DNA of 7,295 nt. It comes from an uncultured Haloferula sp. (GTDB lineage: Bacteria; Verrucomicrobiota; Verrucomicrobiae; Verrucomicrobiales; Akkermansiaceae). The position numbers were made by a program, and so were the translations under genes. The notes beneath the pieces were generated by a model. The model was given only the letters and a program-made list of their open reading frames with translations, searched no databases and had not been told where the DNA came from. The stretch is taken from contig CAMLOZ010000168.1 of the NCBI GenBank assembly GCA_946481625.1, forward strand, positions 1-7,295, read 5' to 3'. Positions 6,293 to 7,295 of this stretch are shown one piece after another (positions within the stretch are counted from its first letter, which is position 1; every line of letters begins with the position of its first letter).

Positions 6293-6314
6293 GGCAGGTG
6301 GAAGTTCGGTTCGA

Positions 6315-6686
6315 TTAGCGCCACACGTGGATCTTCTCGGAGCCGGGAACGCCGGTGGGGAAACCGTTGTAGCGGATGGGGTTCCAGATCGCGAGGGCGG
6401 TCAGGGCGGCGAGGAAGAAGGCACCGACGAGGCCGAAGCCGAAGAGCCAGTAGATCAGGCGCTTCTCGTGGTTGAGGTGCATGAAGATCAGCGCCACGAG
6501 CGAGGCCTTCACGGAGGCGATGAGGAGGCCGATGACAAGGTCGGCGGTATCGAAGCCGTGCTTGCCGAAGTCGAGCCAAGGCTGGGTGGCCACCAGAACG
6601 GTGAGAGCGGTGCCGCCGAAGAGCACGAGCCCGATGAACAGGTAGAGCCGGGTAGCCTTCTTGATTGCTTCTGGGGAATCAGCCAT
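6315..6686 (-). CDS. coxD: Cytochrome c oxidase subunit IV, bacterial COX4_pro type
   Basis: 123-residue small subunit of the aa3-type oxidase in the PF03626 family. Three membrane helices are predicted: about 14-33, 47-70 and 77-99. The family signature is the middle helix with GLLIASVKASLVALIFMHLNHEKR (53-76), matching the usual Lys followed by FMHL. The C-tail after the third helix (WNPIRYNGFPTG...) is polar. The protein is thought to stabilise the subunit I/III core; it binds no cofactor. It follows subunit III by 38 nt and precedes the 66-residue ORF by 22 nt. ATG 6686 gives the normal length; there is no clear Shine-Dalgarno motif in front of it. Confidence 0.93.
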   Translation of the reverse strand: MADSPEAIKKATRLYLFIGLVLFGGTALTVLVATQPWLDFGKHGFDTADLVIGLLIASVKASLVALIFMHLNHEKRLIYWLFGFGLVGAFFLAALTALAIWNPIRYNGFPTGVPGSEKIHVWR

Positions 6687-6724
6687 GGAAGTCGGAAAGG
6701 TCGTAAAGGGTCGGAGGTTTTACC

Positions 6725-7295
6725 TTACATCAGGTAAAGGATGGGGAACAGGAAGATCCAGACGAGGTCGACGAAGTGCCAGAACAGGCCGCCGATCTCA
6801 ACCCGGTTCGCAAGCCACTCAGGATTAGAAAGATACATCTTCTTCCCGCAGAACAGGTAGTAGGCGAGGACGAGCGCGCCGCCGATGACGTGGAGGCCGT
6901 GGAGGCCGGTCATCGTGAAGTAGATGGCGTAGTAAGTGTTCCAGGCCGGGGCGAATTTCGAGGCGAACTGGACCTGCTCGCGGGGGACGACGAGGTGCGG
7001 GAACTCGTGTTTGGGCCCGCGGACCTTGTAATCCGGACCGAAGAACTCCTCCTTGAGGGTCATCTTCACCATCGGCATGTGGTACTTGCCCGGCTCGATC
7101 TTCACGTCTTCGAGCTTGGTGGTGGCATAGTAGGCCATCTCCTGCCAGCCGATGCGGTACTTGTCCTTCTCGGTCGGGACGCGACCCTTGGCGGCGAGTT
7201 CGGCGGTGAGCTGGGCAAGGGCCTTCTGCTGCTTCTCCCAGATTTCGGCGATCTCCGGGTTCTCCTTGAGGAGCCAGGAATTCGCGATGGCGACG
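6725..7295 (-). CDS. coxC: Cytochrome c oxidase subunit III, 5' partial, with long hydrophilic insertion
   Basis: C-terminal 189 residues of heme-copper oxidase subunit III, a membrane subunit that stabilises the catalytic core. The frame stays open to the right edge; Met 7138 is internal, not the start. Family marks are the helix with YFTMTGLHGLHVIGG (codons near 6898-6930) and the last helix FWHFVDLVWIFLFPILYLM, ending at the stop. Before the TGLHGLHV helix come about 115 mostly charged residues, including a helical, coiled-coil-like segment KQQKALAQLTAELAAKG and a stretch rich in Lys, Glu and Pro. Usual bacterial subunit III proteins have only a short loop there. The rest of the gene, and possibly subunit I, lies beyond the window. 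It is the first visible gene of the operon that continues through coxD to coxB. Confidence 0.93.
   Translation of the reverse strand, partial: VAIANSWLLKENPEIAEIWEKQQKALAQLTAELAAKGRVPTEKDKYRIGWQEMAYYATTKLEDVKIEPGKYHMPMVKMTLKEEFFGPDYKVRGPKHEFPHLVVPREQVQFASKFAPAWNTYYAIYFTMTGLHGLHVIGGALVLAYYLFCGKKMYLSNPEWLANRVEIGGLFWHFVDLVWIFLFPILYLM

Noticed and set aside
7136..7138. ATG at 7138 as the start of subunit III
   Set aside because: The frame continues upstream without a stop to 7295, and starting here would leave out the N-terminal helices of the subunit.

Overview
The window comes from a high-GC, Gram-negative chromosome. A lipid A-type acyltransferase, an ELM1/DUF1022 protein and an aa3-type cytochrome c oxidase cluster with small extra membrane subunits suggest a member of the Verrucomicrobiota or a related PVC lineage (Luteolibacter-like). 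This is inferred from gene families and protein style; there is no rRNA or other marker to confirm it.

Region 1 (about 1-3365, + strand) is a compact three-gene operon for an envelope glycolipid. It holds an LpxL/HtrB-type acyltransferase whose 5' end lies outside the window, an ELM1-family protein, and a family 4 glycosyltransferase. Each junction is an ATGA stop/start overlap, so translation is probably coupled. The acyltransferase has a C-terminal extension of about 130 residues that looks like a degenerate half of a GT9 (heptosyltransferase-type) fold.

Region 2 (3370-4337, - strand) has two genes: a small P-loop kinase-like ATPase that converges on the glycosyltransferase with a 4-base gap, and upstream of it a DUF4870 membrane protein. 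Region 3 (4338-4489) is a divergent intergenic stretch with a 7-bp-arm inverted repeat. It is followed by a single-domain VOC-fold protein on the + strand (4490-4981).

Region 4 (5008-7295, - strand) is the 3' end of a cytochrome c oxidase operon, transcribed right to left: subunit III (5' end off the window), subunit IV (COX4_pro type), two unannotated small membrane proteins of 66 and 71 residues, and subunit II with a CuA site. It ends in a strong intrinsic terminator between subunit II and the VOC gene. The order III-IV-orf-orf-II, with subunit II last, differs from the usual II-I-III-IV order. Subunit I is not in the window and is presumably upstream or elsewhere. Subunit III carries a hydrophilic insertion of more than 100 residues before its TGLHGLHV helix.

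The least described elements are the CATC-containing 71-residue protein and its 66-residue neighbour in the oxidase operon, the subunit III insertion, and the acyltransferase C-terminal domain. No mobile element, CRISPR array, tRNA or rRNA was seen, and no untranslated stretch exceeds 300 bases.
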